DNA from: Lentilactobacillus diolivorans DSM 14421
Lineage (GTDB): Bacteria > Bacillota > Bacilli > Lactobacillales > Lactobacillaceae
Length of the DNA: 35,334 nucleotides
Assembly: GCF_001434255.1 (NCBI RefSeq)
Contig: NZ_AZEY01000032.1
Coordinates: forward strand, 1 to 35,334
Direction: 5' to 3'
Part shown: positions 1 through 8,315 of the stretch, one piece after another
How positions within the stretch are numbered: position 1 is the first letter of the stretch
Layout of the letters: each line of letters starts with the position of its first letter
The notes under the pieces: model-generated
What the model saw: only the letters and a program-made list of their open reading frames with translations
Databases searched by the model: none
What the model was told of the DNA's origin: nothing
Translations under genes and position numbers: made by a program

Positions 1-154
1 CGGCTTGAAACTTGGCCGCTATGCTTGAATGTTTCATAACTAGCACAACGCGTTAGTTAGTTAACTGACATCGTCAGTCATGCAAGAACCATCATAATCT
101 ATTATATGTCGTCTCAAAAAGTCATTTTGCTCTCTAACAACTAGGCATTATCTT

Positions 155-949
155 CTAAACATTTCGTTTCAAAAACGCCACAACATCGTCATACACATCA
201 TCAAGATACCCTTTGGCATGGCGGCTGCCCGGAACCATTCGCGTTGTGTAAGGAATCTGATGATCAGTCAATGCCTGGGCAAGTGTTAAAACGCCACTTG
301 TCGGGACAAATTCGTTTAACGAGTTTGCCAAATACATTGGACCGGTCTTGTCAGTGACCCGATGATATGGGGTTGCTTCAACATACTGATCCGTTCGACC
401 ATTGAAGTAGTTGGTAACAAACCATTTGTAGAATGGATCGTTAGCCCCCGTTTGATTAATATTAGCACTAGCAGTTGAATTAAAACCACTGGTATCACCC
501 TCTGCGGCAACAACGTCCTCATGTTTGCCGAGCCAGTCATCAATATCCAAAATCCCGGAAAGTGAAGCAATTGGGATCCCGTATTTAATACCCAGCTCAA
601 CGACCATGTTGCCGCCAGCTGATGAGCCAAAGGCGCCAATATGATCATGATCAAATGGCAGATCTGTTTTTTTAAGCCACTCATAAAGATGATCCATATC
701 TTCAAGTGGTGCCGGATAGTAGGCCTTTGGCGTGATTCGATAAGCCGGCGTTACAACCAAAAAGCCTTCACCAACAAACCGTTCCGATGAATCGGCATCT
801 TTGGACTTATTGCCACGAAACCAACCGCCACCATGAATGTCAATTAGGGCGCCGCAAGCTTCTTTGAGATCGCCGTCATAGTAAATATCGGTTACTTGAT
901 GGTTAATTGGATCGTATTCAACATCTTTTTTAATTACTAAATTTGTCAT
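155..949 (-). CDS. alpha/beta-hydrolase (carboxylesterase-like)
   Basis: A 264-residue cytoplasmic alpha/beta-hydrolase of the esterase/lipase (hormone-sensitive lipase-like) type; no signal peptide is seen. The oxyanion-hole motif HGGGW lies at residues 39-43, the nucleophile elbow GSSAG at 108-112 (Ser110), and a probable catalytic His at 244 in a 'SRHAKG' context. The catalytic acid region reads 'NEFVP' where the family usually has an Asp before the hydrophobic-Val-Pro, so the acid is uncertain. The start ATG is preceded by a purine-rich GAGGGGGA site. The gene stands alone; upstream lies a 16-base motif shared with another gene in the window (1003-1018). Substrate is unknown; small acyl or acetyl esters are the family norm. 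Confidence 0.85.
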   Translation of the reverse strand: MTNLVIKKDVEYDPINHQVTDIYYDGDLKEACGALIDIHGGGWFRGNKSKDADSSERFVGEGFLVVTPAYRITPKAYYPAPLEDMDHLYEWLKKTDLPFDHDHIGAFGSSAGGNMVVELGIKYGIPIASLSGILDIDDWLGKHEDVVAAEGDTSGFNSTASANINQTGANDPFYKWFVTNYFNGRTDQYVEATPYHRVTDKTGPMYLANSLNEFVPTSGVLTLAQALTDHQIPYTTRMVPGSRHAKGYLDDVYDDVVAFLKRNV

Positions 950-1002
950 CGTAAATCCCCCTCGTACACTTACATAATCATTTACACCTGCAGTATCTAC
1001 CG

Positions 1003-1018
1003 TTACTTTTTGTTAGTC
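1003..1018. promoter_or_regulatory. 16-base motif shared by two promoters
   Basis: TTACTTTTTGTTAGTC occurs here, 54 bases upstream of the esterase start, and again exactly at 24908-24923, 12 bases upstream of the NAD(P)-binding oxidoreductase start, in the same orientation relative to the genes. This resembles half of the spaced TTACTT/AGTAA-type operators of HxlR regulators (inference); no HxlR gene is in the window. Confidence 0.4.
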
Positions 1019-1206
1019 AATTGGTTGCACTTAGGAAACGCACTACAAAAGTTTTTTTTCCGAACTTTTTGGTATTTATTTCAATTGGGCCAAATAAAAA
1101 GTATTTTATCACTTAAAATATGTTCTAAAATCAAGAAATTGAATACTTTAAAACAATGCCTATCAATCAAAAAACACACTATCAAAAATCGGTAGCATGT
1201 CTTAAT

Positions 1207-1338
1207 TTAAGCTTTCAACTTTTCTTTCATATCAGCCCCAACTAAGCTGACCACCAAGCCAGGATACTGGGTTCAAATTTTCTTGACGTTAGATGGCTTG
1301 GGATACACGACGTACTCGGCTAAAACAACGCTATTGAC
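1207..1338 (-). pseudogene. decayed C-terminal coding remnant, family unknown
   Basis: In one minus-strand frame the translation reads like a natural protein end: VNSVVLAEYVVYPKPSNVKK, then I, a TGA codon, then TQYPGLVVSLVGADMKEKLK and A before a TAA stop. Upstream of it the same frame hits stops at once. The codon pattern looks like the degraded 3' end of a gene, with TGA plausibly a former TGG. I cannot name the family. The rest of the 414-base gap (950-1363) is AT-rich and holds no convincing gene. Confidence 0.3.
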
Positions 1339-1363
1339 ATTTTTTCATTAACTGGCTCGACAA

Positions 1364-3277
1364 CTAATTGGACCCTTCACTATTAAACTCAGCATTTAGC
1401 TTTTCGAAATTAATTGTTCCAAGCCCACTTGCCTGATTGTAGATTTTGCCTGGTTGTCCAGTATAGTAAAGATTATTATTGTTATCGGCACCAGCCAAAA
1501 CGTTAAATGGACTATCGGTTTCTTGAGCAAACTTATAAATCTGTGGGTTCCAGAAGCCAATTCGAGTTGATCGGCCGCTATTCATAACGGCATTTGCGCC
1601 GGCCATCTGAGGTGTCGTATAGCTGGTCCCGCCACCCATTAACCAAAGTTTATATGGGATTCGAACGACCCGTTTATGCTTTTTAGTCATACTGTTACCG
1701 GCAATGTAGGTTGCATACCCCGTTTGCGGATCGGCATTTCCTGAAACATCAGGGAAGTTCCGACCTTGGCGAGTTCCCGTTATAACCTTCGGATTCTTGT
1801 TAACTAAGAAATGGCCTTTGCCAATATATTTTAATAATTGGATTGCCCGAAATGTATTCACACCGGGAACGCCTAATTGATAACGTGGTGTCGGATTTAA
1901 TGCCGAGAAGCCGCCGGCACCACCGCCAGGGAAGAAGCCCTTTTTCAAATCAGACGCACTTGCACTATACGTGTCGCCCCAAGCCCGTTCCTGGTTCACG
2001 TTAATCAACTTCTGATGCATGATTTTTGTATATGGCAGCGTTGTCCCCCCTACCATGACCTGATAAGGTGAGGTTGAAACGGCATTGGTTTGAGAAGTTC
2101 CCGGCACATCATAGGGACCATGATCACCGCCGGCTCGAAAAACCGTAATTCCCTGAGCGGCCGCCTGCTCCAACATTAAGTTGAACGCATGATTATATTG
2201 AGACAGATTAGCACTTTTATCTTCCCAACCGCTCTTGGCTTCTTCACCAGGAGAAAAGCTGGTGCTAATCTGATTATCAACATTATCGGAAACTGCCTGC
2301 ATAAATGCCGTATAATGACCGGATGCATTGGTCGTTGCCCCACTTGGTGCCAAATCGATATAAGCATCAATATCAGCTTTTGGTGCAACAGAACTTGCAG
2401 ATTCAACGTCTAATGTTGTTTCAACTTGTGCCATATTAAAAACAAGGTTCGAAAGTGCAGTGACATTCTTTGGACTTCCCGCCACGTAAACTCGGTGGAG
2501 ACGACTCGTATCTGAATTAACACCAACCTGTTGCCAATATTTTTGAATATTGCTATTACGAAAATCAGTATGAACAATTAAACCAATTCGTTGGCCCTGG
2601 CCTGCCAAGCCTTGATTATAAAGTCGATTTAATTGATAGCGATTAGCGAACTTGGCCGGACCATATTTTTTCGAAAAAGAATTACCGGAAAGCGTTGTAT
2701 CAGGCTTGGTGTCACTTGTCGGGATATCAACATGGCTGGAAAGTGATTTGGTATCAACAGCTGGTTTCTTTGTCGGCTGTTTTTTAGTTGTCTTCTTTTT
2801 GGCAGAATTAGGATTGGCCGCGTAAATGCCAATAACGGCTACAACCCGTTTGGATAAATAACCCGGTAATTGATAGCTGGTCTTTGATTTATTGACATAT
2901 TTTGCCTTGAAAACCCGATTGACATTGTTTTTGGTTCCCCGAACCTTCAATGACAGGTTACCTGCGTACGCATTCGTCTTGAGATGGTACTTGCGCAAGT
3001 ACTTTTTAAACGCTGCCACATAAGAACCGGATTGTCCAAATCTTTGGGCAAATTCATTCGGTGTCAGATACTGATGAAAACTGGCAGAATCAGGATTTAC
3101 CGTATCGTAAACATAATTAGTCAGATTGGTTTCACTCGTTGGCTTTAATGCAACATTGACAACGGTAAACCGGTTATCAACTTTTTTAGCTTTGGCATTG
3201 GCAGTAAAACCGGCCCCCAGAACCAGCAATCCACTCAATGTTGCAATGATCATTTGTTTTCCCCTCAATTTAATCAC
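1364..3277 (-). CDS. secreted S53 family peptidase (sedolisin/kumamolisin type), copy 1
   Basis: A 637-residue exported serine-carboxyl protease. A signal peptide (roughly 1-30, ending near ANAKA) is followed by a pro-kumamolisin activation domain at about 40-155, recognised by 'TNYVYDTVNPDSASFHQYLT' and the following NEFAQRFG. The catalytic domain starts near 205. Visible active-site residues are Glu286 and Asp290 in 'QVETTLDVE', oxyanion Asp385 in 'AGGDHG', and Ser552 in 'GGGTSYTTPQMAG'. The C-terminal 'ASGLGTINF' (about 616-624) corresponds to the calcium-site region, in a degenerate form. The listed start is a GTG; a TTG at 3268 or the ATG at 3253 (with GAGGGG ahead) are alternatives. It is paralogous to the gene at 4235. 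S53 enzymes act at acidic pH, which suits an acid-producing bacterium (inference). Confidence 0.9.
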   Translation of the reverse strand: MIKLRGKQMIIATLSGLLVLGAGFTANAKAKKVDNRFTVVNVALKPTSETNLTNYVYDTVNPDSASFHQYLTPNEFAQRFGQSGSYVAAFKKYLRKYHLKTNAYAGNLSLKVRGTKNNVNRVFKAKYVNKSKTSYQLPGYLSKRVVAVIGIYAANPNSAKKKTTKKQPTKKPAVDTKSLSSHVDIPTSDTKPDTTLSGNSFSKKYGPAKFANRYQLNRLYNQGLAGQGQRIGLIVHTDFRNSNIQKYWQQVGVNSDTSRLHRVYVAGSPKNVTALSNLVFNMAQVETTLDVESASSVAPKADIDAYIDLAPSGATTNASGHYTAFMQAVSDNVDNQISTSFSPGEEAKSGWEDKSANLSQYNHAFNLMLEQAAAQGITVFRAGGDHGPYDVPGTSQTNAVSTSPYQVMVGGTTLPYTKIMHQKLINVNQERAWGDTYSASASDLKKGFFPGGGAGGFSALNPTPRYQLGVPGVNTFRAIQLLKYIGKGHFLVNKNPKVITGTRQGRNFPDVSGNADPQTGYATYIAGNSMTKKHKRVVRIPYKLWLMGGGTSYTTPQMAGANAVMNSGRSTRIGFWNPQIYKFAQETDSPFNVLAGADNNNNLYYTGQPGKIYNQASGLGTINFEKLNAEFNSEGSN

Positions 3278-3451
3278 TCTTTTCTACCATTATTTTGGGT
3301 CAATTATAACAGTCTTAAAGATTCGGCGGCCTTCAAACGCTCCTAAGAATTAATATCATCAGTAAACATCACAGATTAACGTCGGGTTTACGTTTCATTT
3401 TAGTGTCTATTCTTTGTTGGCAAGAAATTGCTTTGCCTAATCCTGTATACT

Positions 3452-3464
3452 TAAGGTAACCTTA
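3452..3464. promoter_or_regulatory. palindrome upstream of the DUF3267 gene
   Basis: TAAGGT-A-ACCTTA is a perfect 13-base dyad lying 108 bases before the DUF3267 start, in the 295-base divergent gap between that gene and S53 copy 1. A TATACT box sits directly beside it at 3446-3451. The form recalls operators of MerR-type regulators, but no regulator gene is near. Nothing else clear is seen in this gap. Confidence 0.3.
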
Positions 3465-3572
3465 TGTTCTAAAAAGCGACATTTAGCAAGAAAATCAGTT
3501 TGACCCAGATAACCTGTTTCAGCGTTAATCGATGTAAGCAATAAAACAACTTATCTGAAGGGACGGTCCACA

Positions 3573-4103
3573 ATGAAACTTCACAAACAAATTGATTTAA
3601 TGACAAATAAGAAATTACAACTTATCCTCAATTTATCCGCAATTCCTGTTTTTATCCTATTTATCTTCATGTTACTGCCATTAAGCCACAAAACGAGCTT
3701 TTCGTTTGATGGCTTTCGATTATTAATCCTCATGATTTTTTTGTTTAGCTCCCTAATCATTCATGAGCTAATTCATGGATTATTTTATAAGCTTTTTCAT
3801 CCGAGCGGTCATGTCAAATATGGCTTCAAGGGTGGGATGCTGTACGCTACCAACCCTGGTACTTTATACCCACGCTGGCAATTTATGATCATTGGGATCA
3901 TGCCACTACTATTAATTACCGGTATTTTATGGCTGTTATCCTTGGTGAATGTCTTATCAGGTCCCGAATTTGTTCTGATCGCTGCGATTCATTCTTCTGG
4001 ATGTGTTGGCGATTTATATCTGGAATCCGTCTTAATTTTTTCACCCATTGGTGCGGTAGTTGAGGATACCAGTAATGGGATTGACGTTTATATCCAATCT
4101 TAA
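3573..4103 (+). CDS. DUF3267 membrane protein, putative zincin metalloprotease
   Basis: A 176-residue protein with about four membrane segments (near 20-37, 48-64, 104-124 and 130-140). The HExxH motif 'IIHELIHG' places probable zinc ligands His64 and His68 and catalytic Glu65; the 'SSGCVGDLY' segment near the end supplies Asp147, the conserved acid of the DUF3267 family. The length is normal for the family. It is transcribed opposite to, and sits between, the two S53 protease genes, so a link to their maturation or release is possible but only a guess. AAGGGACGG precedes the ATG. Confidence 0.8.
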   Translation: MKLHKQIDLMTNKKLQLILNLSAIPVFILFIFMLLPLSHKTSFSFDGFRLLILMIFLFSSLIIHELIHGLFYKLFHPSGHVKYGFKGGMLYATNPGTLYPRWQFMIIGIMPLLLITGILWLLSLVNVLSGPEFVLIAAIHSSGCVGDLYLESVLIFSPIGAVVEDTSNGIDVYIQS

Positions 4104-4181
4104 AATACATTAATTACTACCATCTGCGCCAACATAGGAAATGCATCCCATCTTTGCACCATAAAGTCGCAGTGTCCAAAA

Positions 4182-4227
4182 AAATCCAGTTAGCAGACTG
4201 AATAAGATCAGGCTTCTAACTGGATTT
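4182..4227 (-). terminator. intrinsic terminator of S53 copy 2
   Basis: A perfect 12-bp stem (AAATCCAGTTAG at 4182-4193 with CTAACTGGATTT at 4216-4227) is followed on the minus strand by a run of seven T. It lies 8 bases after the stop of the 4235 gene. Confidence 0.85.
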
Positions 4228-4234
4228 AATTTAT

Positions 4235-6166
4235 TTAATTAGAACGACTTTGATCATTGAACTTATTATAAAGTTTGCCAAAGTTAATTGTTCCAAGTCC
4301 GGCAGCCTGGTTGTATAGTTTCCCCGGCTGGCCGGTAAAATACAGATTGTTGCTATCTGGACTATCCAAGACATTAAAGGGCGAATCACTTTGTTGAGCA
4401 AATTGATAAATTTGCGGGTTCCAAAAGCCAATTGGAGTTCTCCGCCCACTATTCATGACCGCATTGGCCGCAGCCATTTGTGGTGACGTATAACTTGTCC
4501 CACCACTCATGATCCAATATTTCTTGAAAACTGAATGGATTTTACCAGTCTCAAAACTTGCTTCATTGCCAGAAAAATAGGTGGCATAGCCCGTCTGGAT
4601 GTCAGCATTCCCCGCAACATCCGGCAAGTTCCGGCCTGTGCCAGTTCCTGTAATAATATTGGGGTCTTTATTAATTGTATATTTAGAAGTCGTCGGGTGA
4701 TAGTTTAGTAAGGTAATCGCCCTAAAGGTATTGATTCCAGAAACGCCTTGTTGATATCGCGGTGTTTCATTCAAAGCCGAGAAGCCGCCCCCGCTACCAC
4801 TAAAATGACCACTTTTTATTTCAGCGGAACTCGCGCCATCAGTATTTCCCCAAGCGCGTTCTTTAGAAACAGTGATGACCTTACCATTAACAATTTTGGT
4901 ATAAGGAAGGGTTGTCCCACCCACAATAACTTGATAAGGTGACGTCGAAAATGCATGATTTTCTTTTGAGGAGGCTCTCTCACTCACGCCGCTGTCGCCA
5001 CTAGCTCTAAACACCGTAATTCCCTGAGCAGCAGCCTGTTCCAACATTAAATTGAATGCATGATTATACTGAGCCATTGTCAAACTGTGATCATGCCACT
5101 GACTTTTGAGCTCAATGGTTGGCGCAAAGCTGGTTGACAGTTGTTTATCGATATTATCGGAAATTGCCTGCATAAACGACATGTAGTGCGCAGTTGCAGA
5201 GGTCGTAATATCATCCCCGTTATCGCCAATATAACAGTCAACATCGGCTTTAGGGGCAACAGAACTCGCCATTTGAACATCTAAAGTCGCTTCAATTTGT
5301 GGAGACGTCATGGCTAGGTTCAAACGTCTTTGGATATTTTTCCGGTTGTCAGCCGTATAGATTCTGTGAATCCGCCCAAGGTTATTATCAACACCTGCCT
5401 GATGCCAATAAACTTTCAAATCACGATTATAAAAATCACTGCTGGAAATAATTCCAATCCGTTGTCCTTGACCCGCTAATCCTTTGTCATAGAGCTGATT
5501 TAGCTGATATTGATTAGCAAATTTTAATACACCATACTTTTTTGAAAAACGATTCCCAAAACTCGTAATATCGGGTTTATTACTGTTGGTTGCAATTGAA
5601 CCCTCAGTCGCGGCGGCTTGAAATTGATCAACGGCTGCCTTCTGATGGGATTTTAATTTAGCAGGCTTTTTATGGTTGGGCTTGGCCTGATCCAACCCCA
5701 TAACTGCAACAACCTGTTTGGATAAATAACCGGGCAATCGGTAAGTTGTCTTGCATTCCTGCCCTTTTTCCTTTACATATTTCGCGTTAAACGCCCGATT
5801 GACGTTTTGGCGAGTGCCATAGACCTTCAAAGACAAGTTGCCTCGGTAAGCAAACGATTTAACGTGATGTTTCGCTAAATACTTTTGAAAACCAGTAATA
5901 TAGTTGTCAGATTGGCCAAACTTTTCGGCAAACTCATTCGGCGTTAGATACTGATGAAAACGAGTTGATTTTGGATCAACAGTGTCATAAACATAGTTGG
6001 TTAAATTAAGTTCACTGGTTGGTTTAAAGACGACATTAGCGATTGTCGGATCTTGATGGGCATCGGCACTGGCCGTGACATGACACCCCAATACAAGAAA
6101 GCTTAACCCACTAAGGAGCGTCACTACAAGTTGTTTTCTTTTCAATTGATTCACCTTTCTTAACAT
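4235..6166 (-). CDS. secreted S53 family peptidase, copy 2
   Basis: A 643-residue paralogue of the 1364 protease with the same order: export signal (about 1-35), pro-kumamolisin domain (about 45-160) and catalytic domain. Active-site residues are Glu292 and Asp296 in 'QIEATLDVQ', oxyanion Asp391 in 'ASGDSG', and Ser558 in 'SGGTSYTSPQMAA'. Its catalytic motifs are closer to the family consensus than those of copy 1 (SGDSG against GGDHG). The signal region ends 'LVLGCHVTASA', so a lipobox-like Cys is present where copy 1 has Ala; signal peptidase I cleavage after ASA is equally possible. Upstream of the ATG no ribosome site is seen, whereas AAGGTGA stands six bases before a TTG at 6145, which aligns with a TTG in copy 1 and may be the real start. 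Confidence 0.9.
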   Translation of the reverse strand: MLRKVNQLKRKQLVVTLLSGLSFLVLGCHVTASADAHQDPTIANVVFKPTSELNLTNYVYDTVDPKSTRFHQYLTPNEFAEKFGQSDNYITGFQKYLAKHHVKSFAYRGNLSLKVYGTRQNVNRAFNAKYVKEKGQECKTTYRLPGYLSKQVVAVMGLDQAKPNHKKPAKLKSHQKAAVDQFQAAATEGSIATNSNKPDITSFGNRFSKKYGVLKFANQYQLNQLYDKGLAGQGQRIGIISSSDFYNRDLKVYWHQAGVDNNLGRIHRIYTADNRKNIQRRLNLAMTSPQIEATLDVQMASSVAPKADVDCYIGDNGDDITTSATAHYMSFMQAISDNIDKQLSTSFAPTIELKSQWHDHSLTMAQYNHAFNLMLEQAAAQGITVFRASGDSGVSERASSKENHAFSTSPYQVIVGGTTLPYTKIVNGKVITVSKERAWGNTDGASSAEIKSGHFSGSGGGFSALNETPRYQQGVSGINTFRAITLLNYHPTTSKYTINKDPNIITGTGTGRNLPDVAGNADIQTGYATYFSGNEASFETGKIHSVFKKYWIMSGGTSYTSPQMAAANAVMNSGRRTPIGFWNPQIYQFAQQSDSPFNVLDSPDSNNLYFTGQPGKLYNQAAGLGTINFGKLYNKFNDQSRSN

Positions 6167-6206
6167 CGAAATAATAAAAAGATTTGTCTAGGTTATCGTC
6201 AACGGA

Positions 6207-7013
6207 TCATCGGCCGACACCCAGCAGCCAGGCCAAAATGTACAATCCCCAAATATGAATTGGATAAAAGCCATAGAAAAAGCCCTTCATGCTCTTGCCG
6301 AGTTGCCCATTATAAACCGAGAGTGGCAGAACGGCCAACACCATCAACCACTGAGTGTTCGCAGTGAACAAACCGGTAAAGTTGAACCCGGTTGAGATCA
6401 ATGCTGCACAAGCAATCCCAATCATTTGCCAGCCACGATGACGACGCAGTAGATACATCACCGGTCCAAGATAGAGGAAAAATGAATTTTCAGCTGTCAA
6501 AGGCATTGGGATACCCAGCATGAAATATGACAAATAAGCCGATAAACTTCCCTGCATGATTTCCATAAGAAGTGCACTAAAAATCAATGGCAGCGCAATG
6601 ACTAATACACCAGTCAGTATTTCAAGGAACTGATGGCGCTTCAAACCACTACTGATTGTTTGAATCCCGTACATCGTTAAAACGCCTAGAAACAAATCAC
6701 AAAAAATATTATTTGCAAGAAAGACATCAGTTCCACCAAACAAATGGCTAACTATTAAATTTCCAATTCCCATCACCCAGAAACCAATTAATAGTCGGAA
6801 TAAATATCTTTTTTGATTGTGGGTATGAGTGAAGCCCTCAACACTTAAAAACATAAAAATCGTTGCGACCGGCCGGCCAAACATATCGACCCAAGTCGGG
6901 ACTCCGGCTGTTGCAAACATTTCATGAACATGATCGATAAACATCAACACAATTCCCAGAACTTTTATATCAAAGTTGGTTAACCCTTTTTTCTTAACTT
7001 TTTCTATCAACAT
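6207..7013 (-). CDS. TraX family membrane protein
   Basis: A 268-residue polytopic membrane protein (about eight hydrophobic segments) of the TraX family, whose founder acetylates F pilin; chromosomal Firmicute members have no proven substrate. Recognition rests on the N-terminal block 'GIVLMFIDHVHEMF', 'FGRPVATIFMFLSVEGFTHT' and the C-terminal 'YGFYPIHIWGLYILAWLLG', with the His of 'YPIHI' typical of the family. I place the start at the second of two adjacent candidate codons (GTG then ATG), as GGAGG is seven bases before the ATG. No conjugation genes are nearby, so a role as an envelope acyltransferase is more likely than pilus modification (inference). Confidence 0.85.
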   Translation of the reverse strand: MLIEKVKKKGLTNFDIKVLGIVLMFIDHVHEMFATAGVPTWVDMFGRPVATIFMFLSVEGFTHTHNQKRYLFRLLIGFWVMGIGNLIVSHLFGGTDVFLANNIFCDLFLGVLTMYGIQTISSGLKRHQFLEILTGVLVIALPLIFSALLMEIMQGSLSAYLSYFMLGIPMPLTAENSFFLYLGPVMYLLRRHRGWQMIGIACAALISTGFNFTGLFTANTQWLMVLAVLPLSVYNGQLGKSMKGFFYGFYPIHIWGLYILAWLLGVGR

Positions 7014-7083
7014 CACTTTTCCTCCAAATAATTAAGTGCCCTACGTGTTCGGTTAGTCGCTTGAGTAGCTAACTGATTTAATA

Positions 7084-7112
7084 AAGATATCGTACCTAAC
7101 ATAAATTGTCAA
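7084..7112 (-). promoter_or_regulatory. sigma-A type promoter of the TraX gene
   Basis: Read on the minus strand: -35 TTGACA (7107-7112), 17-base spacer, -10 TATCTT (7084-7089), about 70 bases before the ATG. An imperfect dyad (AACAATTTC / GAAATTATTGTT, about 7133-7155) lies just upstream. Apart from this and the hairpin at 7291, the 351-base gap 7014-7364 holds nothing convincing. Confidence 0.6.
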
Positions 7113-7290
7113 TTATTTCTTTGGAATAAATCAAAACAATTTCGGAAATTATTGTTGCGGCCTAAGAATAGTTTATGATTCACAGGAATGATTTTGGGGA
7201 TAACGATGAATAATGATGCATGTTAACAATTTGATGTCCGAGCCAGTTAGTAAACGAAACACAACAATCGACAACTTAATTTCCAACCAA

Positions 7291-7332
7291 AAAATGGTTT
7301 CCGGCGCAAATTCATGCGTTGGAAGCCATTTT
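7291..7332 (-). terminator. terminator after the isochorismatase-like remnant
   Basis: AAAATGGTTTCC (7291-7302) pairs with GGAAGCCATTTT (7321-7332) with one G-U pair. Six T follow on the minus strand and five on the plus strand, so it may work both ways. Confidence 0.65.
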
Positions 7333-7364
7333 TATTCAAACGATAATTATCGATCATCTTACTT

Positions 7365-7769
7365 TTATAAACTTGTTTCAATCTCTTTCAAAATTTGATC
7401 AGTCGAAGATACTAACGCAATTTTGGGAAACAATTTTGTGAAAAACATTTCATGAAGTTGTTGATCACGATCGGTAATCGCATCTTCAACCACAATCACC
7501 TTATAACCATACTGAAAAGCATCTAATGCGGTGGCATAAATCCCATTTCCGGTCACAACCCCCGTTAAAATAATGGTATCAATCCCTCTTCGTCTAAGTT
7601 GAAGATCAAGATCAGTTCCAAAAAAAGCACCTGGATTATGTTTAGTTACTTTAATGACGTTATGACTCTTTTCATCATCGGCAATTGTCATTAATAACTT
7701 GGCTATTTTCAAAAAGATAACTTGAGTAATGCTGACAGTTTTTCGGCAGTGATCGATGAATTTATTAAT
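7365..7769 (-). pseudogene. N-terminally truncated cysteine hydrolase (isochorismatase family)
   Basis: The open part reads as the C-terminal two thirds of an isochorismatase-fold hydrolase: 'VIKVTKHNPGAFFGTDLDLQLRRRG' carries the conserved Lys region, and 'GVVTGNGIYATALDAFQYGY' corresponds to the catalytic-Cys loop. The frame continues upstream of the TTG at 7712 through 'INKFIDHCRKTVSITQVIF' to a TGA at 7770, so the coding homology runs past any good start codon and the N-terminal strand with the catalytic Asp is gone. The Cys position reads Gly; some Lactobacillaceae relatives share a 'NG(V/I)YATA' loop, so this may not be damage. No ribosome site is seen. The break lies next to the hairpin at 7788 and the IS remnant, which probably caused it. 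Confidence 0.7.
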
Positions 7770-7787
7770 TCAATCGAGGAGAAATAA

Positions 7788-7850
7788 AAAAATCCAAGAA
7801 ACACGCCTATATTGAGAGATTCCAATATAAATTGTGATTCTTGGATTTTT
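7788..7850 (-). terminator. long bidirectional hairpin terminator
   Basis: AAAAATCCAAGAA (7788-7800) and TTCTTGGATTTTT (7838-7850) form a perfect 13-bp stem; CAC/GTG and TATATTG/CAATATA extend it inward. Seven T follow on the minus strand and five on the plus strand. It would stop transcripts coming from the S8 protease and IS remnant before the truncated hydrolase. Confidence 0.75.
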
Positions 7851-7893
7851 AAACTTCGTTACCCTTTTCGTGAGATCAGGGTGAGTTTTCCAA

Positions 7894-8221
7894 CTATTTT
7901 GTTAGTAAGAAGATTGCAGCGATTTAAATAAAAGTCAAGAACGACTTAGTTAATTTATCAAATCAAGTCTCAATATGACGAAAGTGTTTGAGTCGGTTAA
8001 AAAAGCCTTCAATTAAATACCGCTCCTTATATTGCACCCAATCAGCTCCCCATTTGGGCCGAGTATTCTGTTTGGGTGGGATCGCTTAAGTGCCACCCAA
8101 AGCAGCGCGTTAAACATGGTTTGATTAATCCGGCGGGCGACCGGTTCGACACGGTGAAAAAAGATTCGATTTGGACCCATTGCTCATCAGTTGGCTCATA
8201 ACGACGGTTGGTGGTTGGCAT
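7894..8221 (-). mobile_element. IS5-family transposase remnant, internally deleted
   Basis: The N-terminal piece starts at an ATG at 8221: MPTTNRRYEPTDEQWVQIES then FFTVSNR, the characteristic opening of IS5/IS427-group transposases in lactobacilli. After about 40 residues the frame turns to nonsense, and from about 8040 the C-terminal piece resumes: 'YKERYLIEGFFNRLKHFRHI', then ET, a TGA, FDKLTKSFLTFI, a TAA and IAAIFLL. This is the DDE-transposase end with the catalytic Glu in 'LIEGFFNRLK'. The middle, with both catalytic Asp residues, is missing. I could not find terminal inverted repeats or a target duplication. Non-functional. Confidence 0.85.
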
Positions 8222-8315
8222 GATCAGCATTTCTTTATTTTTAACTTACCGGAGCCAACTTAATATTGGGAAATTTGATGTCCACCACTTTAAAAATACC
8301 TCCTAATTTGAACCG

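Noticed and set aside
64-79. Small dyad ACTGAC-ATC-GTCAGT near the left edge
   Set aside because: A 6-bp stem with a 3-base loop and no T run, not tied to any gene; too weak to call.
1010-1195. 61-codon plus-strand frame in the esterase/S53 gap
   Set aside because: Its composition is dominated by Lys, Ile and Leu from AT-rich DNA; no ribosome site and no protein-like pattern.
6207-7013. Conjugation-linked TraX
   Set aside because: The protein is TraX-family, but no transfer, relaxase or pilus genes are in the window, so no conjugative element is claimed.
7213-7398. 61-codon plus-strand frame
   Set aside because: It runs through the terminator hairpin at 7291-7332 and into the antisense of the hydrolase remnant.
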